Origin: Paramarasmius palmivorus
Taxonomy: Eukaryota; Basidiomycota; Agaricomycetes; Agaricales; Marasmiaceae
NCBI GenBank assembly: GCA_037176845.1
Contig: JAYKXP010000031.1
Span: 62,001 to 126,000, forward strand
DNA length: 64,000 nucleotides
Direction: 5' to 3'
This document shows, piece after piece, positions 13,901 to 24,989 of this stretch. The translations under genes were made by a program, and so were the position numbers. The stretch's first letter is position 1. Every line of letters starts with the position of its first letter. Under the pieces are notes generated by a model. That model did not search any database and was not told where the DNA came from. It worked only from the letters and a program-made list of their open reading frames with translations.

Positions 13901-14295
13901 GTATGACGCCGCAGTGGCTGGAAAGGTTACCAAGACATATGCCGACAGCGAACATGCTTTGGAATGGGAGGTTGACAATATATTCATGTCTGTCTTCGTT
14001 CAGATGGCCAATGGATCTAACCACTATGAGGAGATAGTTGCGGTACTAGACACGGTGTGTACTCAGATTGGGTATGACATTCCTCGCTCATTACCCGCGA
14101 CAGAATCCCATTCCGCCGGTGGTATCTTTAGGACCGGACATAGAGATGCCAATAAAGGTCGTGAGTGGAGGGAGAATCAGAATGAGAACTTACTCCATAC
14201 AGAATGGAAAAGAAGAATCTGCGAGCGATTTTATTGAATGGGGAAGGTACGAAGTGAATGCGTGGATTCCAGTCCAGGAGCCGCGAGACTGGTAG
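10957..14295 (+). CDS. C2-like / coiled-coil / NACHT STAND NTPase
   Basis: Coordinates begin at the first exon I trust; the true start is probably a little upstream. Order: a C2-like beta-rich domain (10957-11420, two short introns), a charged helical linker (11450-12190), then a long exon from about 12230 with Walker A GIAGCGKSSL near 12384 and Walker B IVVLVDGIDEC near 12690, followed by the helical NACHT tail. Two late introns fit in phase: 13738-13784 (joins CHEQ to VEKHHHD) and 14056-14106, so the stop is at 14293-14295. Fungal STAND/NLR proteins of this type act in self/non-self or stress signalling in the cytosol. No WD40, ankyrin or TPR repeats follow the NACHT, so this is a short form. 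Function in this organism is inferred from family only. Confidence 0.8.
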
Positions 14296-14409
14296 TGAAA
14301 TGGCATGAAATTCGGTTAGTCCTGTATGGTATTCTGTATACGAGAATGCGTGTATGTGGTTTTGTTGTCCCAGGATTATACCATCTTTTTCACTGTAAGC
14401 ATGGCCTCC

Positions 14410-14690
14410 GAGTCCTAGACACAATTATCCAGTCGTTGAAGCACGATACCAAAGGATGTGACGATTATTATCGTTGCGTATCCATTGCAGACCGTGTTGA
14501 ATGTCGATAGACTTAAGGGCCCTTGCGTTGCTATCCAATGGGACCACTAAGCATCGACTCATAGTTGGGTCTGGATATCGGATACATATTGAGAAGCTTC
14601 CCCATTTTAGTGAGACAAGGATTTGATCTGTACCTATGTTATATCCATTGGTAATGATATAACGCGAGAAATTGGAGCTGGAATGAATTT
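14410..14690 (+). pseudogene. Decayed duplicate of the ABC transporter 3' end
   Basis: Bases 14418-14512 align well with 7706-7803 of the transporter, the NBD2 part coding for [21 protein letters not shown] sequence up to VDVDR. The similarity continues more weakly through the intron and last exon, and on into the 3' flank near 8140. Frames are broken and no other transporter exon is present. It is a solo 3' fragment lying directly after the NACHT gene. It suggests a past local duplication that carried the transporter end, or the insertion of the NACHT gene between two transporter copies. Confidence 0.7.
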
Positions 14691-14757
14691 ATATTGCTTA
14701 TACCATCAAGGAACCAATATACTGTCACAGTACACTTAGAGTTATCCACCAATAACA

Positions 14758-16096
14758 TCAATTTTTAGCCGGCAAAACGAGCTTAAATCCCGTACCAATA
14801 ACATCGCAATCCTCCGGCATCTCAAAACTCGAACATCCCGTATAAAACGCCCTTCCTTCAATCTGCACCACCACTCCCTCCTCCACACGTTCAACTCCAC
14901 GACCTCTAAAGCCGTTACCTTCACTCGTCACACTCACGGCCGATTCGTACGTCCACCACTCACCCATCCGCAAAGTACCTTCCTCAATCGCCAATGCAAC
15001 TCTAGCGCTAACACATGAACCAGTCGGCGAACGGTCTATCTGTCCTCCTGCAAAGAAACATAACCCCGTTTCACTTTCACTAGAGTGGGCTTTAAGTGAC
15101 TTGTCCACGACCATTACACCATAACAAAACCCCAGATCCTTCTCCCTCGGATGAACGAACAATTCTCGATGAGCTGTATTCATCAGCGTTTCGACTTTCT
15201 CCGCGGCGTAGGCTATATCCTTAACCCCAGATCCAGAGCCAGAGCTACGCAAACCGTCCGAAAACCCAAGGGATTGTGCAGAAACTATAATGTAGAACGC
15301 TCCTCCGTAGGCTACGGATACAGGAAACGTGCCTGCTGGGTCTAATTGCGGCCAAGCGAGTTCTTTGGAAATGACGAGATCAATGCTTTTGGTGGTTACG
15401 AAGCTTGGAACTGAGTGGAAGCTGATTGGTTTGGTAGGATCGGATTTACCGCCGTCGGTTATTGGTACGCTGACGCGGATGAGGCCACAGGGTGCGTGGA
15501 GCTTTAGATGGATAGTATTCATATCATTGTCGGGATGAAGGGTGTTTCGATTTGGGAAAAGTGTTTTGTCGGACGTGTCGATGAGGAATCTGCCTAGCGC
15601 AACTGTGGCGTGTCCGCACATTGTCGAATATCCCTCTGAAGGTAGATTAGGTTGCATTCTCTCGATAGGGAAAGGGAGGCGTACCATTATGACAGAATAG
15701 GACTCCGATGTCAGCTTCTCCAGATCGTGTAAGCTCTGTCTCTTGAACGAGGATGACTCCATACATTCCATCGTGTCCTCGAGGTTCTAGCATGAGACTA
15801 TTCATGCCCAATGGGCCAAGAATCAGGGAGTGAACTGAGATCGGAAGCGATGTGACGGCGTACAGTCGACGGATATGATCATGATGTTCTCGGGCACAGC
15901 GCCTCTTCTCCAAGAGCGTATCACCTTGAAGATCAGGATATCCAGAGACAATGATTCGAGTCGGCTATCGATCACGATGTATCAGAAGATAATCCCAAGC
16001 GTAGAAGGAATACAGATTACTCACCTCGCCTGATGTGTGCATATCCACTACACGGATGGTATTCTCGTTCTCTGCGACGGTATGAAATACATCCAT
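14758..16096 (-). CDS. trans-3-hydroxy-L-proline dehydratase (proline racemase family)
   Basis: Three exons on the minus strand: 16096-16025, 15964-15685 and 15635-14758, totalling 409 codons. All introns are GT-AG and keep frame. The start gives MDVFHTVAENENTIRVVDMH followed by TSGEPTRIIVSGYP. The first active-site motif is MCGHATVALG (catalytic Cys). The second is DRSPTGSCVSAR, where proline racemases have a second catalytic Cys and trans-3-hydroxy-L-proline dehydratases have Thr. This Cys-to-Thr change is the established marker for the dehydratase, which removes water from trans-3-hydroxy-L-proline to give pyrroline-2-carboxylate (EC 4.2.1.77). Length matches the family. Likely cytosolic, for use of collagen- or plant-derived hydroxyproline. 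Confidence 0.88.
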
Positions 16097-16109
16097 TTCT
16101 CTCTTTGCT

Positions 16110-16560
16110 CAGTCCCTTGTGATGGCTGTTGTTGAGAGTCGTGCAGATACTGCGCCCGAAAAACGATAAGGGTGTATGTAATGGGTTCTCCAAGGAAACC
16201 ATTCGGTGTGAAGAAACTGCCCAAGTGACCTTAAAGGATATATGAACTTCTATGGGTACTTTGTTGCATAATGCACGCGTTCCCACTGTGAAGGGGTCCG
16301 AGAGTGTCGCGGTCGGGAAGGTGGGAATATTGGTCTCTGGAATTTGCCGAGAAAATTTCGCTGGCACACCTGATATCACGTTGAATCTCCTTAAGTTGCA
16401 AAATCACCTAAAGATCTTCACTAAACGAAAACGCTCGAGAAGATGTCATGCTCGAATGTGGACACAATTGTGATCGTCATACTTTCCGCTAACGTAGTAG
16501 TCGCACGGAGAAATGCCGAACCAATGGAACAAGTAAAGTCATCATGCAGGCTTCGATAAC
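16110..16560. other. Intergenic; promoter side of the dehydratase gene
   Basis: No coding signal that I can support on either strand. It separates the dehydratase start from the minus-strand fragment at 16563. Confidence 0.4.
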
Positions 16561-16562
16561 AA

Positions 16563-17039
16563 TCAAAGGATGATGCATTTCATAACTGATAGATAGATTT
16601 GAATGTTTACTACTACTGTTCCTAAGTCCTCCTTTCTTGTAGCGCGGTAGTCCTCAGGCTCGTTGGCTGTATGAGCATACAAACAAACCGAAAACATCCT
16701 CAAGTCTTCAGGACGGGAAGCACCCTCGGGTCCTTTTATATGTAATATCTTATTTTCATCAAGAACATCAGATGGAATCAAGATACAATCCTCCGGTACA
16801 GCACTACTCAACCTAACCTTGAATTGTATGCCGAATCGTAGCCTTTCTCCATGACACGTGGAGGCAACCAAGCTACTTTTATACCCATTGATATGACGGC
16901 TCAATGACCCCAAGATATCCAGCATGAGCCCTGGCACAGCTGTTCCGGAATTTCTATATAAGGAGACTACAGGATTGATTCAATGTCATTGTGCTGCTAT
17001 TCCCTCATCAATATCGTCAAGTATATCCTCTATCTTCAT
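16563..17039 (-). pseudogene. Minus-strand gene fragment, unrecognised
   Basis: An open frame from about 16937 to 16563 reads as convincing protein (for example RLRFGIQFKVRLSSAVPEDC). A possible start with MKIEDILDDIDEGIAAQ lies just upstream at 17039, but no clean splice links the two. I do not recognise the family. It may be a truncated gene or part of a gene with small exons. Confidence 0.35.
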
Positions 17040-17265
17040 GCTACAGCCTGAGAGTAGCATTGTGGTTTTGGTGAGACGAAACTATAACTCACAATTGTCC
17101 ATCTAACGTGGCTGACTGTCAAATAGTTGTTGTGCTTAGTGATTCACTTGCTCGTGAATGACGCTCTGCGCAGCTTTCAATACCACCAACATGGAGTGTA
17201 TGCTGTATTCCAAACCCTTGGAGGTCATAGAGTTCTGACTTGTCCATTAGGACCCAACCTGTACT

Positions 17266-17909
17266 ATGTCCAGGAAGCAGAGCATTGACATCGCAGCGTC
17301 CGCTCTCGACAAAGCATATGAGAACATCGTTCCAGGTATGTGACAAATTCGACAGTAACGTTAAATGTTCGCAAACCAAAGTATGTGAGATGATGAACCA
17401 AATAATATTGAATTCAATATCATGTTGGCGGAGTTCGACATCGCCACAAATCAGACAAGATACCAAGCAAGGGTAGTCAACTCCTTCAAATTTCTCCAGA
17501 ATAAAGAGTGCGTACCCTCATGATTATCTTGAATGCAGTCACACATTCCATGTAGGGTCAGTTGCTCTGTTCAACGATGTTACATGAAACCCATTGCTAC
17601 TGCGTCACGGTATTGATATACGCACAATAGCTCTCTTCTGGCGTGTATGTACTTCCTATCGCTTCTTCATTAGGCTGGCTGACACATAAAATAGACTAGA
17701 TCCAATTCATGGTTACACCGCTGCTTTAGCATATGTCGCTTACAATGATTCTATGTTTCTCAAAATCGCCATAGAAGCTTGGGAGTCCAACAACAACCAT
17801 GTTTTATCAAGTAATGTTATCCCCCCAGCGTTCCAAAACGACACGGCTCTGCAGGATATACTGGATAGATACAGGAAATGCCCGAATTGTGAGAAACGGC
17901 GCACATAGC
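17266..17909 (+). pseudogene. Relic of a GH76-like gene, opposite orientation
   Basis: A start at 17266 gives MSRKQSIDIAASALDKAYEN, then after an intron FNIMLAEFDIATNQTRYQ, then DPIHGYTAALAYVAY and a run to NCEKRRT-stop at 17907-17909. These match in order the first half of the three GH76-like genes at 26.4, 36.4 and 47.4 kb. The second half, the membrane segment and the PPxY tail are missing. It lies on the plus strand while the others are on the minus strand. Probably an older, truncated copy. Confidence 0.65.
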
Positions 17910-17999
17910 TGTAGAGTTATAGACTCACAGACTGTTTGAAGCTGCGGACCTGTGATACAGAAAGGGGACCCTCGTGAGTAACAGTCCACAAGATAGAAA

Positions 18000-19060
18000 A
18001 TCAGACCAACCGTGACCGTGAAGGATATTACCGAAACAATCAGAAGGTGTTCTTTGTTTCTCGGGAGCTACATCAACAGGTAGAGCAAATATCTAGTAAA
18101 TCCCGATGGTGGTTGTGATGGAAGCCTACCCCGGGAACAGCCGAGCGTGGCAATAGCCGAGCGTGACACGGCCGCTCTGCTTTCATTTCTCGACATCTAT
18201 GTCACCCGTGTCATATCGCACGAGGCTGACGGAATAGCATCTGTAACAGATTACCGACTCTGTTACCGACAGTGGTTAGCTCGGACTTAGAGTGCCCACA
18301 CGATGTGAGTAGCACATTCAATTCAGATATCTCCATAGCTATTGGCTTTATCAACGAAAGGCATCGAACCATATCGTTCTGAGCCAACTCTGAACCTTCT
18401 AGAGCTGGAATACCATAGCGGGGATGTCGTTATTCATGTGGATAGACAGGCTTAGGGGATTGAACGATAGTGCGTGCTGCGGAGCAATATCTTCGCGGGA
18501 CGTAATCCTGACGTTTTCAACCTCTATGGGACCATAGTTCATTCCAAGGTACATGCATGTCAATCTCACCGTGCAGCATACTCAATATCCTTCATCGAAA
18601 ACAGCGCAGGCTCATGAAATCGACCCATCAAAAAGTCTCATTTTGTCGGCTGCGAACTGAGAGTATTGATCACTCGCACGAAAGAGGCGAAGAACCCCGC
18701 AGGTTACGATTGCCTTTCCAGAGGCATGCCTATGTTAAGAAGCCGCGAATTCCCAAGATACGGAAGGACAAAAGCGGGGGTAAAGCAATCACAGGGTCAG
18801 ATAACTGGCTTATTCGGCAATAAGTTTATCCTCGTACCAGGTATGCCCTACATCTTTCCGTTCACAGATCTGCAAAAGAATCATTTCGGATCAAGTCCTA
18901 ATACACTCTTGGATACTTCGATCAATTCATGACCGCTGAATTGGGCAAGCTGACATAAAAAAACCTATTAGCGGCAGACATACATTAATCACACGGGATG
19001 AATTGTACAACGCCTAGACGTACCTTTGATCCTGCAGGTGCCAGGCTCCACTCGGCATCA
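18000..19060. other. No supported gene; start of the repeat-built region
   Basis: An open frame at 18666-18932 shows no recognisable features. From about 18970 the sequence is repeated near 31205-31300 almost base for base, marking the left part of the segmental duplication. Confidence 0.4.
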
Positions 19061-19064
19061 GAAC

Positions 19065-19158
19065 TCCCTGGTCGTATATCGGTCAATACATGCTGCGCCA
19101 TATGCACCAAAATTTGTGTGTTGCGTGCGTAAGCTGGGTTCGACTCCCAGCCAGGGAG
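19065..19158 (+). pseudogene. tRNA-Asp-derived sequence, CCATATG type
   Basis: TCCCTGG and CCAGGGA acceptor halves, an A-box-like TCGTATATCGG and a perfect B box GGTTCGACTCC remain. The anticodon arm is replaced by a GCGCCATATG-containing stretch without a usable loop. Confidence 0.7.
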
Positions 19159-19493
19159 ATTCGACTCACCATCCAGAAGTTTTAGATCTTAACCTCATAG
19201 GCTACCTTTACCACGTAATCGGCTCACACAAACTCTTTTTGGTGACATCTTGCAAACCGCCACCTCATATCTCGTAGATGATATTCACTTCATTCCTTAA
19301 GTGAGGATATTTCACGAGTTATGCAATGCTTAGTGATTCCAAGTCGCGGCGCTAAAGTCTGATGAAAAAGGCTTGCAGTATCTTCCCGAGATCAGGAATG
19401 AAGAAGTAACGAATGTCGCTCTGCGATGCCAACAATATCTGCATGGTGCCGAAGATGTACTCTCAACACTCGTACCACCCATTAGCTACCAGC

Positions 19494-19589
19494 TCCCAAG
19501 TTGTATATCGGTCAATGCACGCTGCGCCATATCACAAGCCGTTTCAATGCCGCGTTCACGTAAACTGGGTTCGAATCCCAGCCAGGGAG
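19494..19589 (+). pseudogene. tRNA-Asp-derived sequence, CCATATG type
   Basis: The 5' acceptor half is mutated (TCCCAAG) but the B box GGTTCGAATCC and the 3' half CCAGGGA are kept. The middle carries GCGCCATAT as in the unit at 19065. Confidence 0.65.
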
Positions 19590-19961
19590 ATTCTATGGAG
19601 TTCATCGACTACAGTTTTAGATCTAACATCGTGCCTATTCTCGTGTTCAAGTTCTGTTTAGTGTACCAGCTCGCACGTTAGATAGTATATGGTGAAACTG
19701 TTCCTGTCATATCAAGCTCTTGGAAGTTCTCTACGCTAAGCATCAAAAAACGATTGGTGGCGGTACGGAATCGTCAATCTTACGATGTCGGCATGAGAAA
19801 ATTCGCCTGTGATTCAGCGGATTCTGCTGAGAATCACAGACTCCACGTGTTACTCGGCTAGTAGATATGTAATGCCAGACCATATGCCTTCTTCATCCTT
19901 AACCCATCCCACGGCGCCTCATAGGATGTGTCAAGGCCCATGTCGTCCCCTACCAACTAAC

Positions 19962-20054
19962 TCCCTTGTCGTCTATCGGTTCTTACATGCCGCGTCATTT
20001 GAACTCTAAATCACTGCGCTAGCAAAAGCTTGGGTTCGATTCCCAGCCAGGGGG
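19962..20054 (+). pseudogene. tRNA-Asp-derived sequence
   Basis: TCCCTTG...CCAGGGG ends, A-box-like CGTCTATCGG and B box GGTTCGATTCC. The anticodon arm is lost. It resembles the unit at 31517. Confidence 0.65.
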
Positions 20055-20242
20055 ATGTAAAACCTGCAGAATGTTTTTATTATGACCTTGATGGATATTC
20101 TTCTACACGCTCAATGTTTGCCTGTGATTTAGAAAAACCCACAAAATTCACTACTAAATACCGTAAATGGAAAGTGCTCATTCGACGTTCGAGTTATCAC
20201 CGCACCTCGTATCAGAACTTGTACCGTTACTCTGTTTAAAAA

Positions 20243-20336
20243 TCCCTGCTCATACATCGGTTAATACACCCAGCGCCACCTCGATTTTCCATGTGGTTAT
20301 GCGCCCATAAACTGTGTTAGGGTCCTAGCCAGGGAG
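20243..20336 (+). pseudogene. tRNA-Asp-derived sequence, degraded
   Basis: Acceptor halves TCCCTGC and CCAGGGA remain. The B box is damaged (TTAGGGTCCTA) and the middle carries AGCGCCACC. Paralogous to the unit at 31782. Confidence 0.55.
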
Positions 20337-20887
20337 ATACCGGGAGCCTTTCATGTATTTTAGCAAGAGTAGCACGTTCAAGTGAGTTTTTTTTTTCGTG
20401 TGATGCTCACAGATAGTAGCCAGTGGAACTGGACTCGGAATCACAGTCAAAGATCAATGTACATTCCTAACTCAGAAATGAGGACATCACGCTTCGCCAT
20501 AGAGGTTATTTGGTGGCTGATCCTTAACTGATTTGATTCACTTGAGGGGTATGACGCCAAACAGTTCCTTGTATCAATTCGATGATCACGAATCGGGTAC
20601 CAGAAAGACATCCCAAGAAATGACCGAATGACCTCGCGAATAGCCTGGCCAAGCGACTGGAATGACTTCCATTGGGTTTGTGCTCGAGGGAGCTGTGAAA
20701 GTTTTTGTCGAAAATAATATCAACGCGTGTGTCGGGCCTTAAGGTGACCGAGAAGTGTACTCACATCCAGATTATGGGGCCCAGGCGTGTTGCTGGATCG
20801 AGGATATCATATATGTCGGCATAGGAAGAGCTTCGTGCACGGCTGCGTATCACAGTCTAGACACTAAAAAAGAGGGTCAGGACGAAT

Positions 20888-20986
20888 TCCCCTGGCTGGG
20901 AGTCGAACCCAGTTTACGCGCGGATTTGGCAGGATTTCGACCTATATATATGATGCTGCGTGTATTAGCCGATATACTACCAGGGA
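20888..20986 (-). pseudogene. tRNA-Asp-derived sequence
   Basis: Acceptor halves, B box (GGAGTCGAACCC on the plus strand) and A-box half CCGATATACTACCAGGGA are intact. The anticodon arm holds GATGCTGCGTG and no GTC anticodon. Paralogous to 32300-32398. Confidence 0.7.
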
Positions 20987-21327
20987 ATGTACAAGTGGGT
21001 GGCACATGCGTTTTATATAACGACTTTTGGGGAGAGGAGAGTAGCATCAAACTATGTTGAGAATGCTTGTAACTGATCTTTTTCTGGATCTGGATGTGTT
21101 GGTGATGAAAGAACGATCAAGGGTTCAGTGAGAGTGTTGAGGTGGAGGAAGTGTGAATGTAAGATCGAAGTCAGAGAGGAAAGGTGCAGCATCATCAGAA
21201 CATAAGTATGGCTAGAGCATGCCTTCAAGTTGACGTGATTTCCCATCTGGTCGACAAGAGTACATTCAGCTTGCTTTGTGTACAGTATACGATTACGGAA
21301 ACTAAAAGCATTGCCCCTCACATCTAC

Positions 21328-21424
21328 CACCCTGGCTGGGAATCGAACCCAGCTTTCGCGCGCAGGTCATTGGGGAGAACAGACATATGGCGCAGCGTGT
21401 AATATCCAATATACTACCAGGGAG
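21328..21424 (-). pseudogene. tRNA-Asp-derived sequence, CCATATG type
   Basis: T arm and 3' anticodon stem (TTTCGCGCG) are intact, and the acceptor pairs. The 5' anticodon half reads GCGCCATATG on the minus strand instead of GCGCCTGTCA. Confidence 0.7.
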
Positions 21425-21609
21425 CGCACTTTGTCTTTATCCGCTTTGATCTCGATGTCCTCAGGCGTAGATAACGTGCTGCAGAAGATTTGATGGATGA
21501 AATTCAAATACGCCTCGAATGGTGCTTTCATCGAAATCGACTCGTTTGTCGGGTAGAGAAAGTAAACGACGGCAATCCATAGGAGTACAATGAACTGAGG
21601 GGTTATAGC

Positions 21610-21707
21610 TCCCTGGTAGTATATCGGTTAGTACACGCGCCTGTCATCAAAAAAGCGCTGATGCACGTAATTCGCGCGAAAGCTGGGTTCGACTCCCAGC
21701 CAGGGAG
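21610..21707 (+). tRNA. tRNA-Asp (GTC) with a 26-nt intron
   Basis: The acceptor stem TCCCTGG/CCAGGGA plus discriminator G, the D arm, anticodon stem CGCGC/GCGCG, loop C-T-GTC-A-C and T arm GGGTTCGACTCCC all pair. The anticodon is at 21643-21645. An intron (21647-21672) sits at the canonical 37/38 position. This is an apparently intact copy. Confidence 0.85.
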
Positions 21708-22132
21708 TTATTCCAAGCTCTCCACATTTTAATAATTTGTTGGTGTGACTCTCACAGGTGGCTGGAACTCTCCTCGGAATCTGAAAGTTCACCTTACGGT
21801 GGAAGATCATGGTTCCGTGGACATCACGGTTCGCACTAGAAATTAGGCGATGGCCGCTATTTCGTTGAGTGCATTTGCATAACCACGACTACAATCACCC
21901 TTTTTTTTCTGCGATGTCCGACCCGTTCGGCTTGATTCGGAGGCCATGACAGTTCTTCTACGCGTCCGGTGTGCCTTAGTGTGATCGAGAAGAGCACCTA
22001 TTGCGTTGTGTTCTTCAGGGCCTAGGCGTAGGTACATATGTTGAAAAGCATGCAACGTTGATTGTACTCCGAGTTTTGTAGAACGGGTAGAAGAGGAATC
22101 AGGATAGAATCGAAAAAGACAAACAGTGGAAC

Positions 22133-22227
22133 CTCCCTGGCTGGGAGTCGAACCCAGCTTACGTCCGGACTACATAGAAACTCAAATATGGACACGCAAC
22201 GTGTATTAGCCGATATACTACCAGGGA
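22133..22227 (-). pseudogene. tRNA-Asp-derived sequence
   Basis: Acceptor ends, B box and A box are intact. The anticodon region (ACGTCCGGACT...GACACGCAACG on the plus strand) no longer forms the Asp anticodon arm. Confidence 0.7.
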
Positions 22228-22566
22228 CTCGCAAGATCCCCAGCTTTTTTAATCTTGATGCTCGGAAATTGTGGACTTGCGCTGACAGTGTTTTCTACTT
22301 TTCGGGGAGAGGAAACAAGTTGGGACAACAATAAGGGTGTCAATATGAGAGTATTTGGCGTGGAGGAAGAGTGAAATTGGTGGTCATGATGCGTCGAGGG
22401 AGAAGGAAGGTAACAGGGTGCAGCGTGCCTTGACGTGACTTTCCGGGAAAAGTACATTCAGGGTGGTTTATGTACAGGTCTCTGGAATGGGAATGCTATT
22501 TCTGCATAGCTGTTTGCAGTATACGGTTATAGAAACCAAAAAAACGAAAAGCTCAGTATTATCAAG

Positions 22567-22664
22567 TCTTTGACTGGGAATCAAACCCAGCTTACGCGCG
22601 CAGATGCTAGTTGGAACCACGAATGTATGGCGCAGCGTCTAATGTCCAATATACTACCAGGGAG
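22567..22664 (-). pseudogene. tRNA-Asp-derived sequence, CCATA type
   Basis: The 3' acceptor half is damaged (TTGACTGGG), while the A-box side CCAATATACTACCAGGGAG is kept. The 5' anticodon half reads GCGCCATAC. Close to the unit at 21328. Confidence 0.6.
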
Positions 22665-22841
22665 TGCATGGTATCGTTATCTGCCTTGATCTCGATGTCC
22701 AGAAGGGTGTCTTCAGGCGGAGGTAAATAGCTGTATAAGATTTAATTCATGCATGACATATGGCTAGAATTGTGCTTCCTCACGTTTTGAGGTAGAGGAA
22801 AAAGAAGTGGACATCGATACACCGTAAACTCTGATCGCAAC

Positions 22842-22934
22842 TCCCTGGTAGTATATCGGCTAGTACACGCGCCTGTCACCACACTTCTATGACAGCGTAC
22901 GCGCGAAAGCTGGGTTCGACTCCCAGCCAGGGAG
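22842..22934 (+). tRNA. tRNA-Asp (GTC) with a 21-nt intron
   Basis: All four arms pair. The anticodon GTC is at 22875-22877. The intron at 22879-22899 contains TGACAG, complementary to the anticodon loop CTGTCA, as expected for a eukaryotic tRNA intron. It is identical in intron and nearly in body to 32966-33058, and the flanking DNA is duplicated too. Confidence 0.9.
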
Positions 22935-23049
22935 GTGATAATGGCGTCTAATTTTGTTCTCCGGGTCGCTTCTATTGACGTAAAGCTCCACCTTTCATCA
23001 CAACCACCACCACAGCTGAACAACTCTGTTTTTCTCCCTCTTATGTGCC

Positions 23050-24060
23050 TTCCTGCCATGCGAAATGGGGACAGTAACCCAAACGGCCGACGATAGGTAC
23101 GTGGAGCCCCAATCTCAAGCCAACCGACACTTACATCTCTTTCATCGATAGCGGTATACACACACACGACGCTTATCGTCCTCCATGGAGGCGCTTTTGG
23201 CGTGGGTAGGTCACCTTTTCTTATCCTCCCTGATTGTTCCTTCCATACCCCATTAACTCCACGTCCGTCGCTCGGGCTCCTTCGCACCAATCCAAGCCCT
23301 AGGCCTGTACACAACCTCAGTATAATCGCTCTCGATGAGCCAGGTCCACGTCATACTCCACATCCAAGCTCCAGGCGTTTGTAGTTGAGTTGAAGTCGTC
23401 GAGAAGGGGGGTATAATGAGAGGAAAAGAAGGATGATGGTCGATTGAGGAGCAGGGGGTGTATTGGGGTGTATTTGTATATCATGCCATACGGTACGTCC
23501 TCCTTCCCCTTACCCCCTGCACTCGACGTCGGCTGACGACACACACACCCAGATACATCGACATCAACGACACGCAGGCTAACGAAACGTATACGAAGGA
23601 CCACTATACCATCTCTCACCGACATTCCATCGATACACGACCCATGGACAGATCACGCTCGACGAGAAGATGCAAAAGCTTTGTTATTAGGCCGCCTCCT
23701 GTTTCACACATAACCCCATCTCCACGCTCCCTACTACTGAGTCGGAGGGGTATGGTCTCCGTCAAAACCTGGAGCCAGGGAAGTGTTTTGTGGAGCATAG
23801 GATGAGGTATCGGGATCCTACCAGGTTAGCATCTGAACTTCCCTATTACCCCCACTACCTCCTTCCCACCGCTTTCCGATACCCGGCTAAACACACGCCT
23901 ACGCCTACAGGTTCAACGTTCAACCCAGGCTTTGGGAATGCACCTCCAACGCCCTGTTCACTCCCAAGCCGAAGCGAAGGTACCGATCGGTCCACGACGA
24001 AAGAATCTTGGGTATGTTTCGATGTGAAGGAGCTATACGGGAGGACGTGAGAAGGGAACA
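23050..24060 (+). pseudogene. Eroded gene relic between inverted tRNA-Asp copies (copy 1)
   Basis: Plus-strand remnants read TTLIVLHGGAFGVG-like, then after an intron-like stretch (GTACGTC...CAG in the better copy) NLRIIA-like sequence. The HGG..G pattern weakly recalls the oxyanion region of an alpha/beta hydrolase, but frames are broken and no catalytic triad is seen. The same relic recurs at about 33160-34140 and 40840-41800. It is bounded by tRNA-Asp genes in opposite orientation (22842 plus, 24235 minus). Confidence 0.35.
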
Positions 24061-24234
24061 GGGAACGAGGGGATGAAAGTAGAGATTGTAAAGATCGATC
24101 AGGCGGGACGTTGGTGGTATAATAATATTGCATCGGCGTTTCATCTAGAATCTCTAGGACGGCTTTGGGTTCTTACTACCGTAGGAATAGCAAGAATTTT
24201 ATGAAACACAGAAACAAAAGTTGGAAATCACTAT

Positions 24235-24331
24235 CTCCCTGGCTGGGAGTCGAACCCAGCTTTCGCGCGGGTCAAGCGATTGAAGTCGACTTCATGACAG
24301 GCGCGTGTACTAACCGATATACTACCAGGGA
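24235..24331 (-). tRNA. tRNA-Asp (GTC) with intron
   Basis: Reverse complement gives a complete cloverleaf: TCCCTGG/CCAGGGA acceptor, CGCGC/GCGCG anticodon stem, loop CTGTCA. An intron of about 25 nt ends in TTGACC, which can pair with the anticodon. The intron sequence differs from the copies at 21610 and 22842. Confidence 0.87.
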
Positions 24332-24511
24332 GTTATATGCTGTACTGCACTCACATTGCTACATAACGGACAACCCCAATCGTGCGGATGCCAACGTGTC
24401 TATGAGGAGAATCGACGGGGTACATGCTTTCCTGTCCTCAAGAATTCCGTCATCTCGCCAGACCTTGATCCTAAGAGAATAAAAATAAGAAATCACCAAG
24501 ATATCTTGATA

Positions 24512-24566
24512 TCCTCGCTAGCTGGGAGTTGAACCCGCGCGTTCTGCCCGATACACCACCAGGGAG
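24512..24566 (-). pseudogene. tRNA-Asp-derived sequence, internally deleted
   Basis: Only about 55 nt: a T-arm half (GCTGGGAGTTGAACCC), then directly GCCCGATACACCACCAGGGAG. The whole anticodon arm is gone. Confidence 0.6.
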
Positions 24567-24919
24567 GCCGGTGTTTCAACAACTCTTAGTAGGTTTGTGA
24601 TTCAGATTCATTCACACCGTGCAAAAAAGATCGGCGTTTTGTCTCGATTAGGATACCTTATGCTTTAAGTAGGTATGTTCTTCGCGCCGCTAGTTCATAA
24701 AATTCTAATCGACAGAGACCATTTGGAAGTACTAGTAGATCAAGTGCGGTTATCGACTCATATACTACTAGGAGCTATCGGACGTTCCCTGAGGGGTAGT
24801 AATCAAGCGAAATCGGAGTCGTATGCCTATCTGTGGAGGTTTCATGATACCAAAAAGGAGGAAAGTCGTTATCGAGACATAGCGCAAGAGAGGAAAAAAC
24901 CATTCGGCTACGATCAGCC

Positions 24920-24989
24920 TACCTGGCTGGGAGTCGAACCCAGCCTCTTGCGCGGCTATTGCCGGAAATGCGTGCTAACCGGTACACCC
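24920..24989 (-). pseudogene. tRNA-Asp-derived sequence, truncated
   Basis: T arm and B box intact (CTGGGAGTCGAACCCAG). The D-arm side is ACCGGTACACCC and the 5' acceptor half is missing. Confidence 0.6.
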
